This document shows, piece by piece, positions 44,152-52,508 of a stretch of 64,000 nt of DNA. Origin of the DNA: Hyphomicrobiales bacterium (lineage in GTDB: Bacteria; Pseudomonadota; Alphaproteobacteria; Rhizobiales; Beijerinckiaceae); NCBI GenBank assembly GCA_027484655.1, contig JAIXSM010000028.1, positions 87,494 to 151,493 of the forward strand. The letters run 5' to 3'. How positions within the stretch are numbered: position 1 is the first letter of the stretch; every line of letters begins with the position of its first letter. The notes under the pieces were generated by a model. It did not search any database. It worked only from the letters and a program-made list of their open reading frames with translations, and was not told the origin of the DNA. The position numbers and the translations under genes were made by a program.

Positions 44152-45013
44152 GATCGTAGCAGGCGTCTGGACGTCACATGTGCCGGCGATTGGCGCGGCG
44201 CTCGACCTCGGCAAGACGCAGGAGCCGTACTGGACCCGCGTCTTCGGCGGTTACGAAAAGTCGAAGGAATGGATCGCGAAGGTGAAGCCCGACGTGTGCA
44301 TCGTCGTCTTCAACGACCACGCGACCGCCTTCTCGGTGGACATCGTGCCCACCTTCGCGCTCGGCTGCGCGGCGGAGTTCGAGCCCGCCGACGAGGGCTG
44401 GGGCCCCCGCCCCGTGCCCGTGGTGAAAGGCCATCCGGAACTGGCCGCGCACATTGCGCAGTCGATCATCCAGGATGATTTCGACATCACGGTGGTCAAC
44501 AAGATGGAAGTGGACCACGGGCTCACCGTGCCGCTGTCCCTCATGTTCGGCCAGCCGAAGGAGTGGCCCTGCCAGATCATCCCGCTGGCGGTGAACGTGG
44601 TGCTCTTCCCGCCGCCCAGCGGCAAGCGCTGCTTCAACCTCGGCCAGGCCATCCGCAAGGCGGTGGAATCCTATCCGGACGACCTGCGCGTGGTGATTTT
44701 TGGCACCGGCGGCATGTCGCACCAGATTTCGGGTCCGCGCGCGGGCCTCATCAACAGCGACTTCGACCGGGCGTTCCTGGAGTCTCTCGCCACGGATCCG
44801 TCAAAGGCCACCAGCATCCGCCACATCGAGTACATGCGCGAGGCGGGCGCCGAGGGCATCGAGATGGTGATGTGGCTCGTGGCGCGCGGCGCGCTCAGCG
44901 ACAACGTGGAGGAGATCCACCGCTTCTACACGGTGCCCGCGTCGAACACCGCCGTGGGCCATCTGATCCTTGAGGATCGGGCCTCGGCGCCGTCCGCGCT
45001 CGCGGCGGAGTAA
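44144..45013 (+). CDS. ligB: protocatechuate 4,5-dioxygenase beta chain
   Basis: 289 aa. Class III extradiol dioxygenase: the Fe ligands expected from LigB are visible as His12 in TSHVP, a His in VFNDHAT (about 58) and a Glu in the EAGAEGIEMVMW region (about 240). The catalytic base is His in GGMSHQISG (about 193). Forms an alpha2beta2 enzyme with LigA and inserts O2 into protocatechuate to give carboxy-hydroxymuconate semialdehyde. Related LigAB enzymes also act on gallate or methylgallate, so the substrate is probable but not certain. Followed by a repeat-rich gap. Confidence 0.93.
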   Translation: MAKIVAGVWTSHVPAIGAALDLGKTQEPYWTRVFGGYEKSKEWIAKVKPDVCIVVFNDHATAFSVDIVPTFALGCAAEFEPADEGWGPRPVPVVKGHPELAAHIAQSIIQDDFDITVVNKMEVDHGLTVPLSLMFGQPKEWPCQIIPLAVNVVLFPPPSGKRCFNLGQAIRKAVESYPDDLRVVIFGTGGMSHQISGPRAGLINSDFDRAFLESLATDPSKATSIRHIEYMREAGAEGIEMVMWLVARGALSDNVEEIHRFYTVPASNTAVGHLILEDRASAPSALAAE

Positions 45014-45909
45014 GGGCCGCGAGGCCCCCTCCTCCTGCAACGTCATCCCCGGATCAAGTCCGGGGATGCGGATGACGGCCACCTCACTCTCGCGAGATTA
45101 GCGCCCCTCCACCGCTTGCGGGGGAGGGTCGGCGCCGGATGGCGCCGGGGTGGGGGTGGTCACCAGCGGACGGCCCTTTGCCTATCGTGGATGCCGGCCG
45201 TCGCCGGCATGACGCGCCTGCGGGGCGGGCGCCTTTCGCGTCTTACATGCGCAGAAAGCCTACCGACGTTGTTGATCTAGACGCAGCGCCTCCCCCGTCA
45301 TGCCGGCAACGGCCGGCATCCACGGCAGGCCACAGGCGCTATGTGTTCGATGGTGAACGCCCCCTCCCGGCTGGCTCCGCCAGCCACCCTCCCCCACTTT
45401 GTGGTGGAGGGATTCGCGCACGTTGTTTTGTGCTTCACTACACGGCCTCAATGCTGATCGCCGGCTTCCCTCCACCGCTCGCGGGGGAGGGTCGGCGCCG
45501 GATGGCGCCGGGGAGGGGGTGAACCCCGCCACGGACCGCGCGCGTCCTCGCGCGCAGCTTGGAGCCAAATGCCCTCACCCGGTTTGCTCCGCAAACCACC
45601 CTCTCCCACGTCGTGGGAGAGGGATTCGCGCACGTTGATTTGCATTTAATTACACGGACTTGATGCTGGTCGTTGGCTTCCCTCTCCCGCTCACGAAGTC
45701 GGGCCTGCCCGACTTCGTCCTGATGCGTGATGGAAGTCGGATAGACCCGACTTCCATTCCGGGGGAGGGTCGGCGCCAGATGGCGCCGGGGTGGGGGTAA
45801 ACCCCTCCCGCAACGTCATCCCCGGACTTGATCCGGGGATCCAAAACCGCAGCGGCTCGTCTGGATCCGCGGGTCAAGCCCGCGGATGACGGCAACATCG
45901 GCGCGCCCC
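45014..45909. repeat. intergenic repeat mosaic between ligB and cupin gene
   Basis: 896 bp without a convincing gene, built of GC-rich palindromic pieces. A hairpin element opening CGTCATCCCCGG occurs short at 45041-45078 and long at 45814-45892. A unit beginning CCCTCCACCGC and ending GGCGCCGGATGGCGCCGGGG occurs at 45105-45156 and about 45468-45520, and in interrupted form at 45680-45797. A paired unit with GGGATTCGCGCACGTTG lies at about 45361-45467 and 45572-45679. Open frames here are by-products of high GC. Confidence 0.8.
45814..45892. repeat. 79-bp dispersed hairpin repeat, first long copy
   Basis: Nearly identical in sequence and equal in length to 63506-63584. Two back-to-back palindromes: CCCCGGACTTGATCCGGGG and CCGCGGGTCAAGCCCGCGG. 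REP-like intergenic element. Confidence 0.85.
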
Positions 45910-46344
45910 TCACACTTCCTTGGTGATGACGTCGACCTGGACGGAGCCCGGCTCAAGCTTGAGAGGCGCGGCGTCCACGCGCTCAAGCTTCACGTTCTTG
46001 TCGAAACCGGCCATCTGCAGGATTTCGAGCGTCTCTTCGCCCGAGCTTTCAAACCAGTACTCGGCGCCGGCGGGGATCAGGATGCCCTCGTGCTTGCCGA
46101 ATTCGCCGATGAGCACGTCGCCGGGGCCATAGAACTTCACTTTGCCGCCCAGCACCATCCAGAAACCATCCATGCCCCGGTGGGAATGCAGGTTGTTCTC
46201 GCCGCCCTCGCTGACGATCTGCACACGGCCGCGGATGATCGACGACTTGGCCAGTTCGACGATGCCCTTGCCGCGACGCAGGTTCTCGGGCTTCTTGTAG
46301 CTGAAGGTCTGGTAGGCGGGTTTGGTGGCGGCGAGATCGTCCAT
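45910..46344 (-). CDS. cupin-domain protein
   Basis: 144 aa from the ATG at 46344, preceded by GGAGG. Single cupin barrel: motif 1 is ENNLHSHRGMDGFWMVLGGKVKFYG (two His and a later Gly pattern) and motif 2 GKHEGILIPAGAEYWFESSG. Motif 2 His is replaced or shifted, so metal binding is not assured. Small cupins near aromatic dioxygenases are often sugar- or ring-cleavage-related or regulators; here it is convergent with ligAB and 896 bp away, so a link is only possible. Confidence 0.85.
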   Translation of the reverse strand: MDDLAATKPAYQTFSYKKPENLRRGKGIVELAKSSIIRGRVQIVSEGGENNLHSHRGMDGFWMVLGGKVKFYGPGDVLIGEFGKHEGILIPAGAEYWFESSGEETLEILQMAGFDKNVKLERVDAAPLKLEPGSVQVDVITKEV

Positions 46345-46470
46345 GGTTTCCTCCGTCTGGCGGGACCGTTGCCCGCTCGCGATCACCTGCACGATCCGTC
46401 GAATCCGACTTTCGGTCAACCGGCGCCTCTCGCAAGGGGGCGCTTTCGAGGCTCCAGAGCGATTCAATTC

Positions 46471-46499
46471 TTGACCGCACCGCTGGTCTCGGCTATTTT
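46471..46499 (+). promoter_or_regulatory. candidate ilvB promoter
   Basis: TTGACC at 46471 and TATTTT at 46494 with exactly 17 bp between. Start would fall near 46506, about 25 nt before the leader peptide GTG. Confidence 0.65.
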
Positions 46500-46530
46500 T
46501 CGTACCGGTATTTCAGATCAGGAGATCGCC

Positions 46531-46581
46531 GTGAACACGGCTCTTATCGTAACCAGCGCGCCAGGACCGGGACGGCATTAG
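46531..46581 (+). CDS. ilvL: ilvB leader peptide, 16 aa
   Basis: GTG with AGGAG six bases upstream, ending TAG. The peptide contains consecutive Leu-Ile-Val codons (ALIVTS) near its start, and an attenuator hairpin follows 29 bp after its stop. This is the expected design for branched-chain control, though only one codon of each kind is present. Symbol by analogy. Confidence 0.7.
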   Translation: MNTALIVTSAPGPGRH

Positions 46582-46609
46582 CCGATTTCCCGCGAATGGC
46601 GCATGACCG

Positions 46610-46631
46610 AGCCCCCCAGAGGGGCTTTTTT
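46610..46631 (+). terminator. ilvB attenuator
   Basis: AGCCCC-CCAGA-GGGGCT followed by TTTTTT: a textbook intrinsic terminator located between the leader peptide and ilvB, 58 bp before the ilvB ATG. Confidence 0.85.
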
Positions 46632-46688
46632 GTTGCCGTTTTTCCGGATCGAAACAAGACAGCCTGCCAGGCAGACGGAGTGCGTAAG

Positions 46689-48461
46689 ATGTCGAAGCAA
46701 ATGACCGGCGCCGCGATGGTGGTGGAAGCCCTGAAGGATCAGGGTGTTGAGACGATTTTCGGCTATCCCGGCGGCGCCGTCCTGCCGATCTACGACGCCC
46801 TGTTCCAGCAGAATTTCGTCCAGCACGTGCTTGTCCGTCACGAGCAGGGCGCCGCCCACGCCGCGGAAGGCTACGCGCGCTCCACCGGCAAGGTCGGCGT
46901 GCTGCTGGTCACCTCCGGCCCCGGCGCAACCAACGCCATCACCGGCCTCACCGACGCGCTGCTCGATTCCATTCCGCTGGTGTGCATCACAGGTCAGGTG
47001 CCCACGCACCTGATCGGCTCCGACGCGTTCCAGGAGTGCGACACCGTCGGCATCACGCGCCATTGCACCAAGCACAACTACCTCGTGCGCTCCATCGAGG
47101 ACCTACCGCGCATCCTGCACGAGGCGTTCTACGTCGCCCGCAGCGGCCGCCCTGGCCCCGTTGTCATCGACCTGCCGAAGGATGTGCAGTTCGCGAGCGG
47201 CATGTACGCCTTCCCGAAGAATGTGCAGCATCGCACCTATCAGCCTAAGCTCAAGGGCGACATGGATCAGGTGCGCCTCGCGGTTGAGATGATGGCGGCT
47301 GCGAAGAAGCCCGTGTTCTACTCGGGCGGCGGCGTCATCAACTCAGGCCCCGCGGCCTCGGAGTTGCTGCGCGAACTCGTGGCGCTGACCAACTTCCCGA
47401 TCACGTCCACGCTGATGGGGCTTGGCGCGTACCCTGCGTCCGGCAAGAACTGGCTGGGAATGCTTGGCATGCACGGCACGTATGAGGCCAACAACGCCAT
47501 GCACGACTGCGATCTGATGATCGCGGTGGGCTCGCGCTTCGACGACCGCATCACAGGCCGCCTCGACGCGTTCTCGCCCGGCTCGAAGAAGATCCACATC
47601 GACATCGATCCCTCGTCCATCAACAAGAACGTGAAGGTCGATCTCGGCATTGTCGGCGATTGCGGGCACGTGCTGGAAGACATGGTGCGCCTGTGGCGCG
47701 CATCGGCGAAGAAGAGCGACGAGCAGGCCCTGGGCGAGTGGTGGGACCAGATCGACGAATGGCGCGCGCGCAAGTCGCTCGCCTATCGCAACTCGAAAGA
47801 GGTCATCAAGCCGCAGTACGCGGTGCAGCGCCTCTATGAGCTGACGAAGGACCGTAACTCCTACATCACCACGGAAGTGGGCCAGCATCAGATGTGGGCG
47901 GCCCAGTTCTATCATTTCGAGGAGCCCAACCGCTGGATGACGTCTGGCGGGCTTGGCACCATGGGCTACGGGCTGCCGGCGGCCATTGGCGTGCAGATGG
48001 CCCACCCCGACGCGCTGGTGATCGACATTGCGGGTGAGGCGTCGATCCTCATGAACATCCAGGAGATGTCCACGGCGAAGCAGTATCGCCTGCCGGTGAA
48101 GATCTTCATCCTCAACAACGAGTACATGGGCATGGTGCGCCAGTGGCAGGAGCTGCTGCACGGCGGGCGCTACTCGAACTCGTACTCGGAGGCGCTGCCC
48201 GACTTCGTGAAGCTCGCCGAGGCCTATGGCGCCAAGGGCATCCGCTGCGATGATCCGGCGAAACTGGACGCCGCCATTATGGAGATGGTCGAGTATCCCG
48301 GCCCGGTGATCTTCGACTGCGTCGTCGCAAAGGAAGAAAACTGCTTCCCGATGATTCCGTCGGGCAAGGCGCACAACGAAATGATCCTCATGGAGCTGTC
48401 CGACGACGCAGGCGTCGAGATCGGCTCCATCATCGACGAAAAGGGCAAGATGCTGGTGTGA
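46689..48461 (+). CDS. ilvB: acetolactate synthase large subunit
   Basis: 590 aa from the ATG at 46689 (GGAG nine bases upstream); the open frame upstream passes through the attenuator and is not used. ThDP fold: FGYPGGAVLPIYDAL, catalytic Glu in VRHEQGAAHAAEGYAR, FAD-binding middle domain, and C-terminal IDIAGEASILMNIQEMSTA-type ThDP/Mg motif followed by ILNNEYMGMVRQWQE. Condenses two pyruvates, or pyruvate and 2-ketobutyrate, in valine, leucine and isoleucine synthesis. The small subunit is 667 bp downstream, separated by the tandem array. Confidence 0.96.
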   Translation: MSKQMTGAAMVVEALKDQGVETIFGYPGGAVLPIYDALFQQNFVQHVLVRHEQGAAHAAEGYARSTGKVGVLLVTSGPGATNAITGLTDALLDSIPLVCITGQVPTHLIGSDAFQECDTVGITRHCTKHNYLVRSIEDLPRILHEAFYVARSGRPGPVVIDLPKDVQFASGMYAFPKNVQHRTYQPKLKGDMDQVRLAVEMMAAAKKPVFYSGGGVINSGPAASELLRELVALTNFPITSTLMGLGAYPASGKNWLGMLGMHGTYEANNAMHDCDLMIAVGSRFDDRITGRLDAFSPGSKKIHIDIDPSSINKNVKVDLGIVGDCGHVLEDMVRLWRASAKKSDEQALGEWWDQIDEWRARKSLAYRNSKEVIKPQYAVQRLYELTKDRNSYITTEVGQHQMWAAQFYHFEEPNRWMTSGGLGTMGYGLPAAIGVQMAHPDALVIDIAGEASILMNIQEMSTAKQYRLPVKIFILNNEYMGMVRQWQELLHGGRYSNSYSEALPDFVKLAEAYGAKGIRCDDPAKLDAAIMEMVEYPGPVIFDCVVAKEENCFPMIPSGKAHNEMILMELSDDAGVEIGSIIDEKGKMLV

Positions 48462-48470
48462 GTTCTTGCA

Positions 48471-49072
48471 TCCACTTTCCCGGGGCTGCGAAGCAGAACC
48501 CGGGACCCAGCAGCAGGACTGTACCCCGGATCGCTCCGCGTCCGGGGAGGTCGCGAACCTAAACGCAGGCGCTCCACTTTCCCGGGGCGGGCGTAAGCCC
48601 GAACCCGGGACCCAGCAGCAGGACTGTACCCCGGATCGCTCCGCGTCCGGGTAAGTGGCGAACCGAAACGCATGCGCTCCACTTTCCCGGGGCGGGCGAA
48701 GCCCGAACCCGGGACCCAGCAGCAGGTCTGGACCCCGGATCTCTCCGCGTCCGGGGAAGTGGCGACCCTAAACGCAGGCGCTCCACTTTCCCGGGGCTGC
48801 GAAGCAGAACCCGGGACCCAGCAGCAGGACTGGACCCCGGATCGCTCCGCGTCCGGGGAGGTGGCGAACCTAAACGCAAGCGCTCCACTTTCCCGGGGCT
48901 GCGAAGCAGAACCCGGGACCCAGCAGCAGGGCTGGACCCCGGATCGCTCCGCGTCCGGGGAGGTGGCGAACCTAAACGCAGGCGCTCCACTTTCCCGGGG
49001 CCGCGAAGCGGAACCCGGGACCCAGCAGAAGGTCTGGACCCCGGATCGCTCCGCGTCCGGGGAGGTGGCAAG
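48471..49072. repeat. six-unit tandem array of double-hairpin modules between ilvB and ilvN
   Basis: Units start at 48471, 48573, 48678, 48782, 48884 and 48986, each 102-105 bp and contiguous. Each carries hairpin A, TCCCGGG...CCCGGGA with an inner stem around GAA or GTAA, and hairpin B, CCCCGGA...TCCGGGG. The inner stem of A differs between copies but stays paired: CTGC/GCAG, CGGGC/GCCCG, CGGGC/GCCCG, CTGC/GCAG, CTGC/GCAG, CCGC/GCGG. Long open frames on both strands are a by-product of the repeat. The array lies inside the presumed ilvB-ilvN transcript. Confidence 0.92.
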
Positions 49073-49128
49073 CGAGAAGCACACCCATTCCATTCGACGA
49101 GACATTCGAAGCTGAACGGACACGACCC

Positions 49129-49677
49129 ATGAACGCCATCGCAGCCCTTTCGCCCTATTCCTCTCCCGCAGGCAAGACGAACAACGAGCGGCATACGCTC
49201 TCTGTGCTCGTGGACAACGAGCCGGGCGTCCTCGCCCGCGTGGTCGGCCTGTTTTCCGGCCGCGGCTACAACATCGAAAGCCTCACGGTCGCAGAAGTCG
49301 CCCACGTGGAGCGCTGGTCGCGCATCACCATCGTGACCACCGGCTCGCCCGAGGCCATCGAGCAGATCAGCCATCAGCTCGAGCGCATCGTGCCCATTCA
49401 CAAGGTGACGGACCTCACCGTGCGCGGGCGCGCCATCGAGCGCGAACTCGCCATGATAAAGGTGCGCGGGCGCGGCGAAAGCCGGGTGGAGGCGCTGCGG
49501 CTTGGAGAGGCGTTCAAGGCGAAGGTCATCGACGCGACGCTTGAGAGCTTCATCTTCGAGCTGACCGGCGCGCCCGACAAGATCGATGATTTCGTCAACC
49601 TCATGCGCCCGCTTGGGCTCGTCGAGCTGTCGCGCACGGGCGTCGCTGCAATCGCGCGCGGGCCGGACGCGGTCTGA
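49129..49677 (+). CDS. ilvN: acetolactate synthase small (regulatory) subunit
   Basis: 182 aa. N-terminal ACT domain with HTLSVLVDNEPGVLARVVGLFSGRGYNIESL, the valine-binding signature, then a second ACT-like C-terminal half with RGRGESRVEALRLGEAF and LVELSRTGVAAIARG. It stimulates IlvB and confers valine feedback. The ribosome site is weak, so translation may depend on sequences exposed by the repeat array. The name ilvH is used equally for this type. Confidence 0.95.
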   Translation: MNAIAALSPYSSPAGKTNNERHTLSVLVDNEPGVLARVVGLFSGRGYNIESLTVAEVAHVERWSRITIVTTGSPEAIEQISHQLERIVPIHKVTDLTVRGRAIERELAMIKVRGRGESRVEALRLGEAFKAKVIDATLESFIFELTGAPDKIDDFVNLMRPLGLVELSRTGVAAIARGPDAV

Positions 49678-49696
49678 CGGCGGCGCTGATCCCGCC

Positions 49697-50293
49697 ATGG
49701 GCTCCGACCACCTGCTCAGCGTCGCCGCCTTCTGCCTTGCAGGGGCGATGACGCCGGGGCCCAACAACCTGATGCTGCTGGCGAGCGGGGTGAACTTCGG
49801 GTTCGCCCGCACTCTGCCGCACGTGGTCGGGGTGATGATCGGCTACTGTGTCCTGCTGCTGGCGGTAGGCTCGGGGCTTGGCCAGCTGTTCAGCGCGTTT
49901 CCGCCCGCCTACACGGCGCTGAAAGTCATCGGCGTGATCTATTTGTTGTGGCTGGCGTGGAAGGTCGCGAGCGCCAGCGCGGCCAACGGCGCCGCGCAAG
50001 CCTCGCGCCCGTTCACGTTTCTGGAGGCGGCCGCCTTTCAGTGGGTGAACGTGAAGGGCGTGCTCGTGGCGTTCAGCGCCGTGGCGGCGTTCACCCGTCC
50101 CGACGCGTTCGCCCAGACGCTGTTTGCGCTCGTCGCCATCTCGACTGCGACCGCCGGCCTGTCGGCGGCGACGTGGGCGCTGTTCGGCTCCGGCCTCAGC
50201 CAGTGGCTCGCGGACCCGCGCGTGCGGCGGCGGTTCAACATCGGCATGGCGGCCATGCTTGTGGCCTCCCTCTGGCCCATGCTGGCCGACTGA
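49697..50293 (+). CDS. LysE-family amino acid exporter
   Basis: 198 aa from the ATG at 49697, 19 bp after ilvN. About six membrane helices; the early FCLAGAMTPGPNNLMLLASGVNFG is the signature of LysE/RhtB exporters. A position inside the ilv cluster suggests export of branched-chain amino acids or their precursors, but specificity cannot be read from the sequence. Confidence 0.88.
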   Translation: MGSDHLLSVAAFCLAGAMTPGPNNLMLLASGVNFGFARTLPHVVGVMIGYCVLLLAVGSGLGQLFSAFPPAYTALKVIGVIYLLWLAWKVASASAANGAAQASRPFTFLEAAAFQWVNVKGVLVAFSAVAAFTRPDAFAQTLFALVAISTATAGLSAATWALFGSGLSQWLADPRVRRRFNIGMAAMLVASLWPMLAD

Positions 50294-50345
50294 TGATTGC
50301 ACATGGCGCCTCGCCCACAATGCAGCGTCAGGTTCACCTATCAGA

Positions 50346-50373
50346 TTGACAGGTCATAGGCTATCATTATGAT
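50346..50373 (+). promoter_or_regulatory. strong promoter of the toxin-antitoxin-like pair
   Basis: TTGACA-N16-TATGAT, perfect -35 and five of six at -10. Transcription would start at about 50380, the first base of the ATG of the next gene, implying a leaderless mRNA. Confidence 0.7.
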
Positions 50374-50375
50374 AG
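50361..50375. promoter_or_regulatory. palindromic operator over the -10 box
   Basis: CTATCATTATGATAG is a perfect 7-1-7 palindrome covering the -10 element, well placed for autorepression by the HTH protein encoded second in the operon. A wider CCTAT...ATAGG pair flanks the -35. Confidence 0.65.
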
Positions 50376-50379
50376 GCGA

Positions 50380-50736
50380 ATGCGTCGTGACGATCCGCCG
50401 AACAATGTAGCCACGCTGCGCCCCCGACCCTCAGCACTGGAGGCGCTGGTTCGCAAACTGGCGCAGGATTCCGCGAATGTTCGCTGGCGGTCGCAAAGCT
50501 ATGAAACACATGCGGAAAGCCGGATGCTTTGGCGGGACATCACGGACAAGATGATGTTCGAGGTGCTGCGAACCGGGTTTATAAAGGGGGAGATCGAACC
50601 CGGGCGCGACCCGGGCGAATGGAAAGTCAAAATGTGTAAACAGATGAAGGGCCAACGGGAGGTGGGCGTGGTGACGGTGGTCATCAACAGTCAACGGCTT
50701 TTCGTCAAAACGGTGGAATGGGAAGACCTCAGATGA
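50380..50736 (+). CDS. DUF4258-type protein, probable toxin of a TA pair
   Basis: 118 aa. The central part (SYETHAESRMLWRDITDKMMFEVLRTGFIKGEIE) and the C-terminal VGVVTVVINSQRLFVKTVEW strands fit DUF4258-like small proteins, thought to share a RelE/ribonuclease-like fold. No ribosome site precedes the ATG, which coincides with the predicted transcript start. Overlaps the next gene by ATGA. A toxin role is inferred from size and partner only. Confidence 0.65.
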   Translation: MRRDDPPNNVATLRPRPSALEALVRKLAQDSANVRWRSQSYETHAESRMLWRDITDKMMFEVLRTGFIKGEIEPGRDPGEWKVKMCKQMKGQREVGVVTVVINSQRLFVKTVEWEDLR

Positions 50737-51257
50737 CCAGGCATGAACTCTTCGCTGTTGGTTCGCGCCATCCTGCGCTGATGCCATATCATTACAAAGA
50801 GTGCGGGCTTGATAACATCTATCTGGCGAATGGCTTCACTATCGAGGACATGGATGGCGACGACTACGTCTCCATTGAAAACGTGGATGGCCTCTGGAAA
50901 GCCATCGGCCTGAATCTGGTGAGGGATCAAAAGACCTTTGCTCCCAAAGAAATCAGGTTTTTGCGGACTCAAATGGAGATGACGCAAGCTGAACTTGCCC
51001 TGCTGCTGAGGGTTGACGATCAGACCGTTGCGAGATGGGAAAAGCAAAAGTGCAAGATCCCCGGCCCTGCGGATCTCGCATTGCGAGTGTTGTTTCTGTC
51101 CTCCACGATAGCGCAGCCCGAGGGTGGGGAATTGTTGAAGCACCTCCACGAGGCGGTCAGAGCGATCGTCGAGAAAGACGACACCGCCGTTGATGATCTG
51201 CTCTTTGTCCAGCGTGACCATCATTGGGACGCCCAGCGAGGCGTCGCGGTTGCTTAA
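50733..51257 (+). CDS. XRE-type HTH protein, probable antitoxin
   Basis: 174 aa from the ATG at 50733, overlapping the preceding stop; an ATG five codons upstream is possible. N-terminal part with YHYKECGLDNIYLANGF, then an XRE helix-turn-helix from about 75: EIRFLRTQMEMTQAELALLL-RVDDQTVARWEK. This layout resembles MqsA/HigA-type antitoxins that bind both the toxin and the operator. It likely represses the pair through the palindrome at 50361-50375. The module sits between lysE-type and ilvC genes, apparently an insertion. Confidence 0.75.
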   Translation: MTRHELFAVGSRHPALMPYHYKECGLDNIYLANGFTIEDMDGDDYVSIENVDGLWKAIGLNLVRDQKTFAPKEIRFLRTQMEMTQAELALLLRVDDQTVARWEKQKCKIPGPADLALRVLFLSSTIAQPEGGELLKHLHEAVRAIVEKDDTAVDDLLFVQRDHHWDAQRGVAVA

Positions 51258-52437
<1,180 letters not shown>

Positions 52438-52467
52438 GCGCGCCTGATTTCCAGCGAACGACTGCTC

Positions 52468-52498
52468 ATCTCCCCGCACGCGGGGAGATTTCTTTTTT
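52468..52498 (+). terminator. Rho-independent terminator of ilvC
   Basis: ATCTCCCCGC-AC-GCGGGGAGAT followed by TTCTTTTTT, 30 bp after the stop. Textbook stem and T-run. Confidence 0.92.
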
Positions 52499-52508
52499 GG
52501 GATGCGCT

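Noticed and set aside
48471..49072. CRISPR array
   Set aside because: Units are contiguous and about 102 bp long with no unique spacers, and there are no cas genes in the window.
48224..49123. Long open frames on both strands through the ilvB-ilvN gap
   Set aside because: They follow the tandem repeat, whose usual 102-bp period is a multiple of three, and the predicted proteins are merely repeats of the same low-complexity segment with no ribosome site.
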